Below, piece after piece: positions 1 to 8,234 of a stretch of 64,000 nt of DNA. Source of the DNA: Acinetobacter sp. XH1741 (lineage in GTDB: Bacteria > Pseudomonadota > Gammaproteobacteria > Pseudomonadales > Moraxellaceae); contig NZ_CP157428.1 in the NCBI RefSeq assembly GCF_041021895.1, positions 2,418,001 to 2,482,000 of the forward strand, given 5' to 3'. The position numbers and the translations under genes were made by a program. The notes below the pieces were generated by a model. That model ran no database searches, was not told the origin of the DNA, and saw only the letters and a program-made list of their open reading frames with translations. Each line of letters begins with the position of its first letter. Positions within the stretch are counted from its first letter, which is position 1.

Positions 1-108
1 TGTTGTATTCGGTCTATATTTTTTTAAATGGTAGGCTGCACTAATACCTGAGATCCCTGCACCGATAATTAAAACATCAATAATAGTATTTTGATTTGAT
101 GTACTCAT
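1..108 (-). CDS. FAD-dependent monooxygenase, N-terminal fragment (cut by window edge)
   Basis: Only the first 36 codons lie inside the window; the gene runs off the left edge. Reading leftwards from the ATG at 108-106, a short polar leader is followed by a hydrophobic strand ending in a GAGISG dinucleotide-binding loop. That is the FAD-binding Rossmann start typical of flavin-containing and Baeyer-Villiger monooxygenases (AlmA-like proteins in Acinetobacter). The gene is divergent from a TetR regulator, and its upstream region shares a 20-bp site with the promoter of the FadL-like gene. A joint role of the three in uptake and oxidation of a hydrophobic substrate is an inference. The fragment is too short to separate a monooxygenase from other GxGxxG flavoproteins. 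Confidence 0.7.
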   Translation of the reverse strand, partial: MSTSNQNTIIDVLIIGAGISGISAAYHLKKYRPNTT

Positions 109-280
109 ATCCTTTTCCTCTTTACACAATTTTAATAAATTGAGCATCAGTTATATTCTCTAAGATGATGATTTTTATAATCTTCATCTTCCCTGATGAA
201 CAAAGTCCTTGATCCAATCCATTTTCACTTCGATTTAAATCTAAGTGAGGTTTAGGTATGTGTGAATATTATTAAGCTAA

Positions 281-300
281 TAATTACACACTGTCAATGA
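281..300 (-). promoter_or_regulatory. Promoter/operator upstream of the monooxygenase gene
   Basis: Read on the minus strand this is TCATTGACAGTGTGTAATTA. It matches 18 of 20 positions of the site at 1243-1262 upstream of the FadL-like gene. The TTGACA inside it can serve as a -35 element, so the site probably combines a sigma70 promoter with a repressor-binding sequence. The TetR gene between the two sites is the natural candidate regulator (inference). The rest of 109-526 is AT-rich with no gene visible. Confidence 0.55.
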
Positions 301-526
301 CTGCATGTAATTATTGCTTGCAACATAGATAGACTAATTAATACAGTCTTGTGGAGGATAAATTTTTTAATTTAAGATTTTGATTTTTATAAATTATATT
401 TTATTTTTAATTAAGTGATTTCTTCTTGTATTACGTCATTAGCATATATGATAAGAGGGGATAAAGACTTGTCGAAAGATTTTTTAATACCTACAATGAC
501 GCCATGCCAAAAGGAAATAGGACAGT

Positions 527-1132
527 ATGACAACCTCTCGCCGTAGACCTAAACATGATCCAAAAGAATCTGAGCGAGAAATATTAGAAGCTGCTGAACA
601 GTTTTTAAATGAACATCATTTTCGTGACCTCAATATTGATGAAGTCATGCGACGTACAGGCTTAAAACGTCCAGCTTTTTATGTCCATTTTCGTGATAAA
701 CACGATCTTACGCTCCGTCTTGTTGAGAATATTGCTAAAGAATTGTTCAGTATCACAGAACGGTGGTTGGCAGGAAATAATCTTCAAGACGATCTAGAGC
801 GTGCCTTAGTCGACTCTATAAATGTCTATATGCAACATGGTCGTTTATTAAGAGCTTTTGTCGAAGCAGCAAGTGGAGACGAACGTGTTGATACTGTTTA
901 TCGAGCTATAATTCAAGACTTTATCAAGGCTGCTGCTCAACATATAAGAGCGGAACAACAAACAGGGAACATTAAACAAAATTTAGATGTCGACGAAACA
1001 GCAAAAGCACTAATCTGGTTGGAAGAGCGTTATCTTTCAGAAGCATTCGGCCGTTCATCTCCTGTAGAACCAGAAGTCGTTATCCGTGTACTTCGAAATA
1101 TTTGGACTTCAACACTTTATGTGAACAAATAA
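527..1132 (+). CDS. TetR/AcrR family transcriptional regulator
   Basis: A 201-residue protein with the TetR layout: a basic N-terminus, then an N-terminal helix-turn-helix at about residues 35-58 (IDEVMRRTGLKRPAFYVHF), then an all-helical ligand-binding region of about 140 residues. The TGLKRPAFYVHFRDK stretch is the recognition-helix signature of the family. The ATG at 527 has an AGGA-type ribosome site just upstream (aaggaaatagg). The gene lies between a divergent flavin monooxygenase gene and a codirectional FadL-like gene. Both of those promoters carry the same dyad-containing sequence, so this protein most likely represses both and is induced by their substrate. The ligand is unknown. 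Confidence 0.88.
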   Translation: MTTSRRRPKHDPKESEREILEAAEQFLNEHHFRDLNIDEVMRRTGLKRPAFYVHFRDKHDLTLRLVENIAKELFSITERWLAGNNLQDDLERALVDSINVYMQHGRLLRAFVEAASGDERVDTVYRAIIQDFIKAAAQHIRAEQQTGNIKQNLDVDETAKALIWLEERYLSEAFGRSSPVEPEVVIRVLRNIWTSTLYVNK

Positions 1133-1242
1133 AAATCCACCTATAATTTGTCGATCTTATATTTAAAAATATTTTATTTATTAGTTGGTTATAATAAAAA
1201 CTATAACTATGAACAACTGATTTTTCTATAAATTACACATAG

Positions 1243-1262
1243 TCATTGACACTGTGTCATTA
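1243..1262 (+). promoter_or_regulatory. Palindromic operator/promoter of the FadL-like gene
   Basis: The sequence TCATTGACACTGTGTCATTA contains the perfect dyad TGACAC-T-GTGTCA (1247-1259). TTGACA at 1246-1251 fits a -35 box, and a TATAGCTT-like -10 follows about 17 bases later. It matches the minus-strand site at 281-300 in 18 of 20 positions. Binding by the TetR protein encoded at 527-1132 is inferred, not shown. Confidence 0.6.
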
Positions 1263-1372
1263 ATTTTATAGCTTGTATTTTATTCACTTTGATTAATACA
1301 CGTAATCTTAGTGAACAAATAAATTGCTAGGTAATGAGTGATTTAACAAAAATTATAATTTAAGGATAAATA

Positions 1373-2722
1373 ATGGAAAAATCTCTAAGCATGGATTGTG
1401 CTGAGTTAAGAGCGCACTTGGAAATCGTAAAAAATACTTTCGGAAACGACCCAAATAAATATTTCTTTAGCCGAAAATTTCAGGTGAAATCTGGGTTAAT
1501 GATATTTAGCGTAATTGGTATTTGTTTTAGTAGTTATAGTCACGCTTCAGCACTTGACCAGTCTGGGCAGTCAATACTGCCATTTTTAGAGGCTGGTAAT
1601 TATGCAGAAGCAAATGCTTTCGCTGTTGATCCTTCTGTTTCTGGTGTAGTTCATGATCGTCCAGATCTTGTTCGACCTAACCAGAGTCGCGATACTGGAA
1701 ATATTGGGCAAGATAATCAATTTTATACTGCTGCATTAAAGCTACAACTTACAGACCAATTCAGTTTTGGTTTACTTTACGATCAGCCTTTTGCTGCAAA
1801 AACAGCTTATCCACTTCTTCCTAATAATAGTTATTCAGATGATGCCAGCCGTGAAGGTACTTCTGTAAATGTAAAAAGCCAAAATTTAAGTTTTATTTTG
1901 GGTTATTCACCTATTAAAAACTTTCAAGTTTATGGCGGACCTGTCTATCAAACTGTAGAAGGAGATGTCTCTTTCAGAGGAATGGCATATACCGAAGCTT
2001 TTAATGGATACAATGCTAAATTTAAAGAAAAGGGAGAATTGGGTTGGCTCGTAGGAGGAAGTTATCAAATTCCTGAGATTGCGCTTAAAGCGGCTGTAAC
2101 TTACCGTTCAAAAATTAAATATGATTTTCAAGTAGATGAAAACATCTTTGGTGAGCCATTACAATACACTGCGCCAGCAAAGACAAAAGTCGAAACGCCT
2201 CAATCAGTAAATATCGATTTTCAAACTGGTATTGCTGAAAAGACGCTTGCTTATATGAGTCTGAGATGGGTGAATTGGAAAAAATTTAATATTCGTCCAG
2301 TGCAATACAATGCTCTTACTGCAAACTATATGGATACATTAACTGGAGGAGCATACAAACAAGGCATTGATTTGGATTCTTACCAGAAAGATCAATATAC
2401 AGTGACTCTGGGACTGGGACGTCAGTTAACTGACCGTTGGAGCATTGCATCTGATATGGGGTGGGACTCAGGTACGGGTAATCCTGCTTCAACGCTTGGA
2501 CCAATGAAAGGCTATTGGTCTTTTGGTCTTGGTGCTCAATTTAACCCAACGCCTAACTATTTTATTGCTGCTGGCGTAAAATATTTCTGGTTAGGAAATA
2601 CTAAAGCTGAAGGTGGTGGCTATTATTTACCAATCGAAGGTATAAAAGAGTTTTCAGAGCAGGCTGAGTTTAAAAATAATCACGCAATTGCATATGCATT
2701 AAAATTTGGATATCGGTTTTAA
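1373..2722 (+). CDS. FadL/OmpP1/TodX-type outer membrane hydrophobic-compound channel
   Basis: A 449-residue outer-membrane beta-barrel protein. The strand pattern, the QNLSFILGYSPIKNFQVYGG segment and the final YALKFGYRF (terminal aromatic residue) fit the FadL family, which passes long-chain fatty acids, alkanes or aromatics across the outer membrane. A good ribosome site (AAGGATAA) precedes the ATG at 1373. From that start the signal peptide is unusually long: about 36 mostly polar residues come before the hydrophobic core (GLMIFSVIGICFSS) and a cleavage site near HAS-A. An internal start at residue 43 would leave almost no positive n-region, so 1373 is preferred. The region after cleavage lacks the usual N-terminal 'GFQLNE' hatch sequence, marking a divergent subfamily. 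Coexpression with the monooxygenase at 1-108 is inferred from the shared operator. Confidence 0.85.
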   Translation: MEKSLSMDCAELRAHLEIVKNTFGNDPNKYFFSRKFQVKSGLMIFSVIGICFSSYSHASALDQSGQSILPFLEAGNYAEANAFAVDPSVSGVVHDRPDLVRPNQSRDTGNIGQDNQFYTAALKLQLTDQFSFGLLYDQPFAAKTAYPLLPNNSYSDDASREGTSVNVKSQNLSFILGYSPIKNFQVYGGPVYQTVEGDVSFRGMAYTEAFNGYNAKFKEKGELGWLVGGSYQIPEIALKAAVTYRSKIKYDFQVDENIFGEPLQYTAPAKTKVETPQSVNIDFQTGIAEKTLAYMSLRWVNWKKFNIRPVQYNALTANYMDTLTGGAYKQGIDLDSYQKDQYTVTLGLGRQLTDRWSIASDMGWDSGTGNPASTLGPMKGYWSFGLGAQFNPTPNYFIAAGVKYFWLGNTKAEGGGYYLPIEGIKEFSEQAEFKNNHAIAYALKFGYRF

Positions 2723-2728
2723 ATTAAG

Positions 2729-2754
2729 AAGAGTAGTTAAATTCAACTACTCTT
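2729..2754 (+). terminator. Rho-independent-type terminator after the FadL-like gene
   Basis: A perfect 10-bp stem AAGAGTAGTT / AACTACTCTT with a 6-base loop begins 7 bases after the stop codon and is followed by an AT-rich stretch. Confidence 0.75.
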
Positions 2755-2884
2755 ATTCTAAAGCTTTAATTAATTTTTACTTAAGAATATCCTTAATTAT
2801 GTAATTAAATGAAAAACAATAATTAATTAAATAATTTCTAGCCAATTTCACATTGACACCTTAATTATTGAAGATTACCATTTG

Positions 2885-3118
2885 CCTGCTGGCCACATTG
2901 CCAGTCGGTTTTAGCAGACCGGATATTATCTCCCACATCAGAGTCATTCCTTCTGAGGAATAGTCTTATGTGGTGAACTACTCGTTCCCTCCCGTAGCGG
3001 TAGGACGGGAGAGGGACACCTTCGGGTGTGCTAGTTTGAGATAATACTAGTCTGCTAACCCTCTTCCGTTCTGCCACCATAATTTTAATGGTCTGGCAGA
3101 ACTCCCTATAGAAGGAGT
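2885..3118 (+). ncRNA. Hairpin-rich structured RNA candidate (C4-like / Acinetobacter repeat sRNA type)
   Basis: This stretch is clearly richer in G+C than its surroundings and is packed with complementary arms. These are CTGGC/GCCAG (2889-2904), CCACAT/ATGTGG (2933-2938/2968-2973) enclosing ATTCC/GGAAT, CCCTCCCGT/ACGGGAGaGGG (2987-2995/3005-3015), ACACC-TTCG-GGTGT (3016-3029), CTAGT/ACTAG (3031-3050), GTTCTGCCA/TGGCAGAAC (3068-3076/3094-3102) with an inner CCAT/ATGG, and ACTCC/GGAGT (3101-3118). A long-range pairing GGTTttAGCAGAC (2907-2919) with GTCTGCTAACC (3050-3060) could close the middle part. The C(UUCG)G loop favours plus-strand transcription. Phage C4 antisense RNAs and the multi-copy 'group I' sRNAs of A. 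baumannii are the families I would compare first. An 88-codon frame on the minus strand overlaps it but lacks protein-like features. Confidence 0.5.
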
Positions 3119-3256
3119 TGGCTTTGCACATTCATTATTTCTTGGCATTCATTGCCAAAAGCTGTAACGACACAACTTAAAAATTTAAAGCAGCTTGATC
3201 ACCAAAAGGTTTTCAGGCTTTAAGTCATTACGGCTCAAAAAACTTGCACCAACAAT

Positions 3257-3284
3257 AAAACTTGAGATGTGCCAAGCACAGTCT
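3257..3284 (+). repeat. Left copy of a flanking imperfect direct repeat
   Basis: AAAACTTGA-GA-TGTGCCAAGC at 3257-3277, followed by acAGTC, recurs as AAAACTTGA-T-TGTGCCAAGC plus tAGTC at 5499-5523. Nineteen bases are identical, with one small difference in the middle. The copies bracket a TetR-MFS pair. Confidence 0.5.
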
Positions 3285-3361
3285 TACGGCTTTGCTATGC
3301 CTTTTTTTCTCCTAAAAAAGTATCTCATTTAGAAACAACAAGAATTTATAACGGAAAAACT

Positions 3362-3916
3362 ATGCCACATTTAGAAATCTCTTCCAAAAAACTAAAGGTC
3401 GTCCAAACGGCGATACACTTATTTACCACTCATGGTTTTCACACAGCGGGAATAGACCTGATTGTGAAAGAGTCAGAAATACCCAAAGCCACGCTTTATA
3501 ATTTTTTTGGCTCAAAAGAAGGTCTGATTGAAATGTGCATTGTCTTTCAAAAAAGCCTGCTTAAAGAAGAAGTACTAGCGATCATTTATTCAAACCGCTA
3601 CTACACTTCAAGTGACAAACTCAAAGAAATTGTACGTTTACATGTCTGTTTTAATAGCCCTTATCATTTGCTGTTAAAAGCCATATTTGAAATTAAACTC
3701 GTTTATTCGCAGAGTTACCGCATGGTAGTTGAATATCGAAAATGGCTACTTCATGAGATTTTTGATCTGATTTTTAGTCTAGAAACTTGTGCAATAAAAC
3801 CAGATGCCAGCATGGTGTTAAACCTAATCGATGGTTTGATGTTCCAGTTTTTAAGTTCCAATAGTTTGGAAGAAAGGGATCTGGTGCTAGAGCAGTTTTT
3901 TAAATCAAGTATTTGA
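3362..3916 (+). CDS. TetR/AcrR family transcriptional regulator
   Basis: A 184-residue protein with an N-terminal helix-turn-helix at about residues 29-50 (GIDLIVKESEIPKATLYNFF), a classical TetR recognition segment, followed by a helical ligand-binding domain. I chose the ATG at 3362 because the longer frame from the GTG at 3269 runs through the flanking direct repeat and adds 31 residues without family similarity. The ribosome site (aacgga) is modest. The gene precedes an MFS transporter by 186 bases in the same direction. A perfect 17-bp palindrome at 4022-4038 in that gap is a likely operator for this protein. The inducer is unknown; the transporter class points to an aromatic acid. Confidence 0.85.
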   Translation: MPHLEISSKKLKVVQTAIHLFTTHGFHTAGIDLIVKESEIPKATLYNFFGSKEGLIEMCIVFQKSLLKEEVLAIIYSNRYYTSSDKLKEIVRLHVCFNSPYHLLLKAIFEIKLVYSQSYRMVVEYRKWLLHEIFDLIFSLETCAIKPDASMVLNLIDGLMFQFLSSNSLEERDLVLEQFFKSSI

Positions 3917-4021
3917 ATATAAAAATTAATTTAAAAATGTGATGCGATGAGTAGAGCATAAGCGCCATGCGATGAACCGAAAAGTTAATATTTTGACTTT
4001 TGGGGGCTAATATTGTTATTT

Positions 4022-4038
4022 TTTACGATAATCGTAAA
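4022..4038 (+). promoter_or_regulatory. Perfect 17-bp palindromic operator upstream of the MFS transporter
   Basis: TTTACGAT-A-ATCGTAAA is a perfect dyad with a single central base, 64 bases upstream of the transporter ATG. It is suited to a TetR-type dimer such as the product of 3362-3916 (inference). Confidence 0.6.
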
Positions 4039-4102
4039 TTGATTATGAATAACGTAATTAAAATGAAAGTAATTGAAAGCGCAACATGGAGAAAGGATGA
4101 CC

Positions 4103-5407
4103 ATGAAAGAAGTTGCATTAAGTGATTTGATCAATCAGCAGAAGGTTGGATGCTATCAGAAATTTATTTTGTTTACCTGTTTATTGCTGATGATTATGGA
4201 TGGGTATGACATTCAGTCTATGGCTTACGCAGCCCCAATGATTATAGAAGAATGGGGCGTTCATAAAACCATGTTAGGCGTTGTGTTTAGCGCCAGCTTA
4301 TTTGGTTTGTTTGTTGGATCATTTTTATTGAGTTCACTTTCTGACCGTTTTGGCCGCCGTCCAATATTACTGATCTCAACCTTTATGTTCTCCATATTGA
4401 TGCTAGTGACACCACATGTCGGCAATATTGAGCAATTGACTGCAATCCGTTTTGTTACAGGAATTTTTTTAGGAGGTATTATGCCAAATGTCATGGCTTA
4501 TAGCTCCGAAATTGTTCCATATAAATCTCGTATTTTCACCATGATGGTTATTTCTTGTGGTTATACGGTCGGAGCAATGTTGGGAGGAGGCATATCAGCC
4601 TTATTAGTTCCTTGGGGAGGATGGCAGGCGATTTTCTATTTTGGCGGTATTGTTCCTTTAATTATTTTCTTTATCACGTTCTTTAAGTTACCAGAGTCTT
4701 TATATTTTTTAAGTGAAAATAGCAAAAACACACCCAAGATTTTGTTTTGTTTAAAGAAATTTTATCCTGCATTAACTTTCAATTCAGAGATGAAAATCAT
4801 CAATACTGCTGAAGTTCAGGTTAAGAAGTCACCGCTTGAGTTATTTAAAAATAAGCGTGCGTTTTTTACCTATTCTATCTGGATCATCAGTATTTTAAAC
4901 ATGATCAGTCTCTATTTTCTGGCGAACTGGCTACCGACTTTGTCCAAAGAGTCAGGGCTTTCATTAAATCAGGCATTAATGATCGGCTCTACCTTACAAT
5001 TGGGCGGTACGATTGGTAGTATTGTGATGGGCCTTAAAATCGATAAGACTGGATTTTATAAAGTATTAATTCCTGTTTTTTGGGTTGCAGTGATTAGTGT
5101 TGCTTTAATTGGCTATGCTGTTAGCCATATTGTTTTATTATTCATCATCATTTTCATTGCGGGCTTTGCAATTGTTGGTGGGCAACCTGCCATTAATGCG
5201 CTGTCTGCAAGTTATTACCCAGTTTCACTTCGTACCACTGGGGTGGGCTGGAGTATTGGGATTGCCCGTTTGGGTTCGGTCATTGGGCCGTTATTTGGGG
5301 GCTATCTTTCTCAATTTCTGGTCATTACCCATTTATTTGTGATTGCTGCGATCCCTTCGTTGTTCGTTATTATCATGCTGATGATTCAGGTGAAGTATCG
5401 GTCATAA
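4103..5407 (+). CDS. MFS transporter, aromatic acid:H+ symporter (AAHS) type
   Basis: A 434-residue, 12-helix inner-membrane carrier. Helix 1 carries LLLMIMDGYDIQSMAYAAP, matching the D-G-[YF]-D signature of the AAHS family (PcaK, BenK, MhpT). The loop between helices 2 and 3 has the MFS motif SLSDRFGRRP, and helix 4 has FVTGIFLGGIMPNVMAYSSE. The family imports benzoate-like, protocatechuate-like or related aromatic acids with protons. The start at 4103 is set by the ribosome site GGAGAAAGGA just upstream; an upstream TTG at 4073 is less likely. The gene follows a TetR regulator and a palindromic operator. No catabolic enzyme gene accompanies it, so the substrate cannot be deduced. Confidence 0.85.
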   Translation: MKEVALSDLINQQKVGCYQKFILFTCLLLMIMDGYDIQSMAYAAPMIIEEWGVHKTMLGVVFSASLFGLFVGSFLLSSLSDRFGRRPILLISTFMFSILMLVTPHVGNIEQLTAIRFVTGIFLGGIMPNVMAYSSEIVPYKSRIFTMMVISCGYTVGAMLGGGISALLVPWGGWQAIFYFGGIVPLIIFFITFFKLPESLYFLSENSKNTPKILFCLKKFYPALTFNSEMKIINTAEVQVKKSPLELFKNKRAFFTYSIWIISILNMISLYFLANWLPTLSKESGLSLNQALMIGSTLQLGGTIGSIVMGLKIDKTGFYKVLIPVFWVAVISVALIGYAVSHIVLLFIIIFIAGFAIVGGQPAINALSASYYPVSLRTTGVGWSIGIARLGSVIGPLFGGYLSQFLVITHLFVIAAIPSLFVIIMLMIQVKYRS

Positions 5408-5498
5408 CGCTATTTATAAGTGAATGAGCGGGAGAGGTTGCTTGAGTATTTTTCCTATAATTAGAGATGTGAGAGTCGAGAAGAGGGCTCTCAGATTT

Positions 5499-5523
5499 AA
5501 AACTTGATTGTGCCAAGCTAGTC
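5499..5523 (+). repeat. Right copy of the flanking imperfect direct repeat
   Basis: AAAACTTGATTGTGCCAAGC followed by tAGTC pairs with the copy at 3257-3284. It lies just beyond the stop codon of the UvrA-like gene on the other strand. It could be the scar of an integration or recombination event that placed the TetR-MFS pair here. Confidence 0.45.
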
Positions 5524-5533
5524 GATCAGACTG

Positions 5534-7782
5534 TTACAGCTCTAGATATTTTTTCAAATAGTGGCCTGTGAATGATTTTTCTGCTGAGAGCAAACTGGTC
5601 ACAGTTCCAGAGAACACTAATTCACCACCTTTATCACCAGCTAATGGACCAATATCAATAATCCAATCTGCTTGGCTAATAATGTCTAAATTATGTTCGA
5701 TAACGATGATCGTATTGCCTTTTTCAACTAAGCTATTTAATAAACTAATCAATTTTTCAGTATCAGAAGGATGTAAGCCTGTACTCGGCTCATCTAATAC
5801 AAAAATATTATCCGTTTCATTGAACTCTTTTGAAAGTTTTAATCTTTGCCGCTCGCCACCTGAGAAAGTATTTAAGCGTTGGCCAATTGCAATATAGTCT
5901 AATCCCAAGCTTACCAATGAATTAAATTACAATCTTCAAAAAATTGACTCGCTTCTGTAACAGTCATTTTCAAGATTTCAGCAATGTTTTTATCTTTATA
6001 GTGATATTCCAGCACTTCTGGGGTGTATCCTGAGCCGTGACAAAGGTCACATGTCATTTCAACATCATCTAAAAATGCGAGTTCAATTTTTTCGATACCT
6101 GATCCTTTACATTGAGGACAAGCACCTTCGCTGTTAAAACTAAAGAGCTTAGCACTCACTTTATTTGCTTTTGCAAATAGCTGACGAATCGGATCAAGAA
6201 GGTCTAGATAGGTCAGTAAATTTGACCGAATGCTTGCAGTAATTGCAGATTGATCAATCACTTTTGTTTCAGGATATTGTTGCGGTAAGACTTTACTGAT
6301 TAACGTACTTTTTCCAGAACCCGCAACACCTGTAATAACGCTTAGACAATTTTTGGGAATATCGACATCAATATTTTTTAGATTAAATAAATGGGCATTT
6401 TTAATCGAAATCCATTCATTACTCATACGTGGCATTTTCTTATAGGTATTTGGTCTTTTAAAAAACTGACCTGTTAAACCTGATGAGTTCTTTAATTCTT
6501 CGAAAGTTCCTTGGTAAATGATTTGACCACCATTGACACCAGAAAGAGGACCCATATCAATGACATGGTCAGCTGTTCGAATAAGATCAGGATCATGTTC
6601 AACCAGTAAAACACTATTTCCTTTATCTCTAATCTTTTGAATGATTTTAATAATATTATCTAAATCTTTTGGATGCAGCCCAATACTTGGCTCATCAAAA
6701 ATGTAGAGCAGATCAACTAGACTATTACCCAAATGTTTAACCATCTTAATTCGTTGTGATTCACCGCCCGATAATGTATTACTCACACGATTAAGATTTA
6801 AATAACTGAGACCAACTAAGTTTAAGTTACTCAGTTTATTAATTAGCTCATGTAAAACGGTTTCAAATTTCTCACTTTTTATGGACTCTATAAACTCTAA
6901 AAGCATTGATACAGATAGAGCTGTACATTCAGCAATATTTTTTCCATTGATCTTACAAGATAAAGATTTTTGATTAAGCCGTTGGCCTTTGCATAAAGAA
7001 CATTCTTTGGTTGTAATAATTTGCTCAAGCTTATTCCCATAACGATTTCTTTCCCGTGTTTCTCCTTTTAGAAAGTTACGTTCAAATCTGGTCACCAATC
7101 CTTCGTAAAGTGCAGTTTTTCTCCATTTACTTGTTGGATTCAAAGGCTTGTGCTGAGGAGCATACAAAAACAAGTTCCATTCTTTTTCACTATAATCTTT
7201 TAACTTTTTATCTAAATCGAAATAACCTGAATCTGCATATCGAGTCCAACGCCATGCTGTGGGTTGATAGGTAGGAAAATTGATAGCGCCTTCTTCATTT
7301 AAGGATTTATCTAAATCTAATATTTTATAAATATCAATTGTTTGTTCTAAGCCAATACCTTCACATTGTGGACACATGCCATTGGGATGATTAAAAGAAA
7401 AAACATTCGAATATCCAACAAACGGTTCACCCATACGTGAAAATAATAAGCGAAGATTGGCATAAATATCTGTAATTGTAGCAACGGTTGAGCGGATGTT
7501 ACCTGTTAAACGTTTTTGATTAATAATGACAGGTACATTTAAATTCTCAATTTTATCAACGTCAGCCACGCCAAAATGCTGTAAACGGTTGCGTACAAAA
7601 CTATCTTGAGTTTCATTAATTTGTCTTTGAGCTTCTGCGCCAATGGTTTCAAAAACTAAAGAAGATTTACCTGAGCCAGAGACTCCAGTAAAGACAACGA
7701 TTTCATGTTTAGGGATTTTTAATGAAATATTTTTAAGGTTATTTTGTCTGGCTCCATAAATATTTATTGTTCTTTTAGTCAT
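5534..7782 (-). pseudogene. UvrA-like ABC ATPase (short excinuclease-A paralogue), frameshifted
   Basis: Two minus-strand frames together encode one UvrA-like protein of about 750 residues. The first (7782-5911, 623 codons) has Walker A GVSGSGKSS, zinc-type CPQCEGIG and CSLCKG motifs, the first signature LSGGESQR with Walker B IFDEPSIGLHP, and the second Walker A GVAGSGKST with CPQCKGSG/CDLCHGSG. It stops after FFEDCNLIHW. The second frame (from about 5926 to 5534) supplies the missing second signature FSGGERQR, Walker B VLDEPSTGLHP and the EHNLD switch. The natural join appears to be ...FFED followed by FNSLVSLGLDY, so an indel lies near 5925-5945. As read, the second nucleotide-binding site is split. 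Short UvrA paralogues lack the DNA-repair context of UvrA and are often linked to drug or DNA-damage tolerance; the role here is unknown. A sequencing error is possible. Confidence 0.75.
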
Positions 7783-7900
7783 GTGTAATCACTTGAACTT
7801 AGGGATTTATAGTAAAAGTAAAATAAAATTGATGAAAAGGATGTACATGTTTCTTAAATGAATTGTTTAAATATTCAACTTATAGGGCTTAATTGTTAGG

Positions 7901-7943
7901 AAGCAGCCTAGAGAATCATTCTGGCTAAAGGTCTTAAGAATAG
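7901..7943 (+). repeat. Copy A of a degenerate intergenic repeat
   Basis: AAGCAGCCTAGAGAATCATT, continuing as CTGGCTAAAGG, resembles 8765-8805. The centre can fold as GCC..AGAAT-C-ATTCT..GGC. The two copies lie on either side of the VF530 gene. Confidence 0.3.
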
Positions 7944-7997
7944 ACTAAATTTGTCTAGGAAAGTGGTGGCAATCCACCACTAATAAAAATGCTGGGG

Positions 7998-8234
7998 CTA
8001 CGATTTCTGTTTTGCTTTTTGGCGTAAGACATACAAATATAAGCTTTCTACTTTTTCACGTGCCCATGGTGTGGTACGTAAGAATCGTAATGATGATTTA
8101 ACACTTGGATCTATGCAAAAACATCTAATTTCAATTTTACGGCTTAAGCCTTCGAATCCACCGTAGTAATCCAATAATTCATCCAAAATGTCAGCAAGTT
8201 TTTTGCCGTGTAAAGGGTCATTGGAGGCGCTCAT
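7998..8234 (-). CDS. VF530-family (DUF2132) small DNA-binding-type protein
   Basis: A 78-residue protein matching the compact VF530/DUF2132 pattern: NDPLHGKKLADILDELLDYYGG at the start (the substrate-free but conserved PLHG-T/K-L-ILxxL core), then IRCFCIDPSVKSSLRFLR, then TPWAREKVESLYL. The family is a small helical fold proposed to bind nucleic acid, named for the Vibrio fischeri protein; no biochemical role is established to my knowledge. The gene stands alone, downstream of the frameshifted UvrA-like gene on the same strand but about 200 bases of non-coding sequence apart. The ATG at 8234 is the only sensible start. Confidence 0.8.
   Translation of the reverse strand: MSASNDPLHGKKLADILDELLDYYGGFEGLSRKIEIRCFCIDPSVKSSLRFLRTTPWAREKVESLYLYVLRQKAKQKS

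Noticed and set aside
2865..3131. 88-codon minus-strand frame
   Set aside because: It coincides with the hairpin-rich segment, has no ribosome site and an implausible composition; the base pairing explains the sequence better.
3269..3361. N-terminal extension of the second TetR regulator from a GTG
   Set aside because: It crosses the flanking direct repeat and adds residues without family similarity; the ATG at 3362 gives a normal TetR length.
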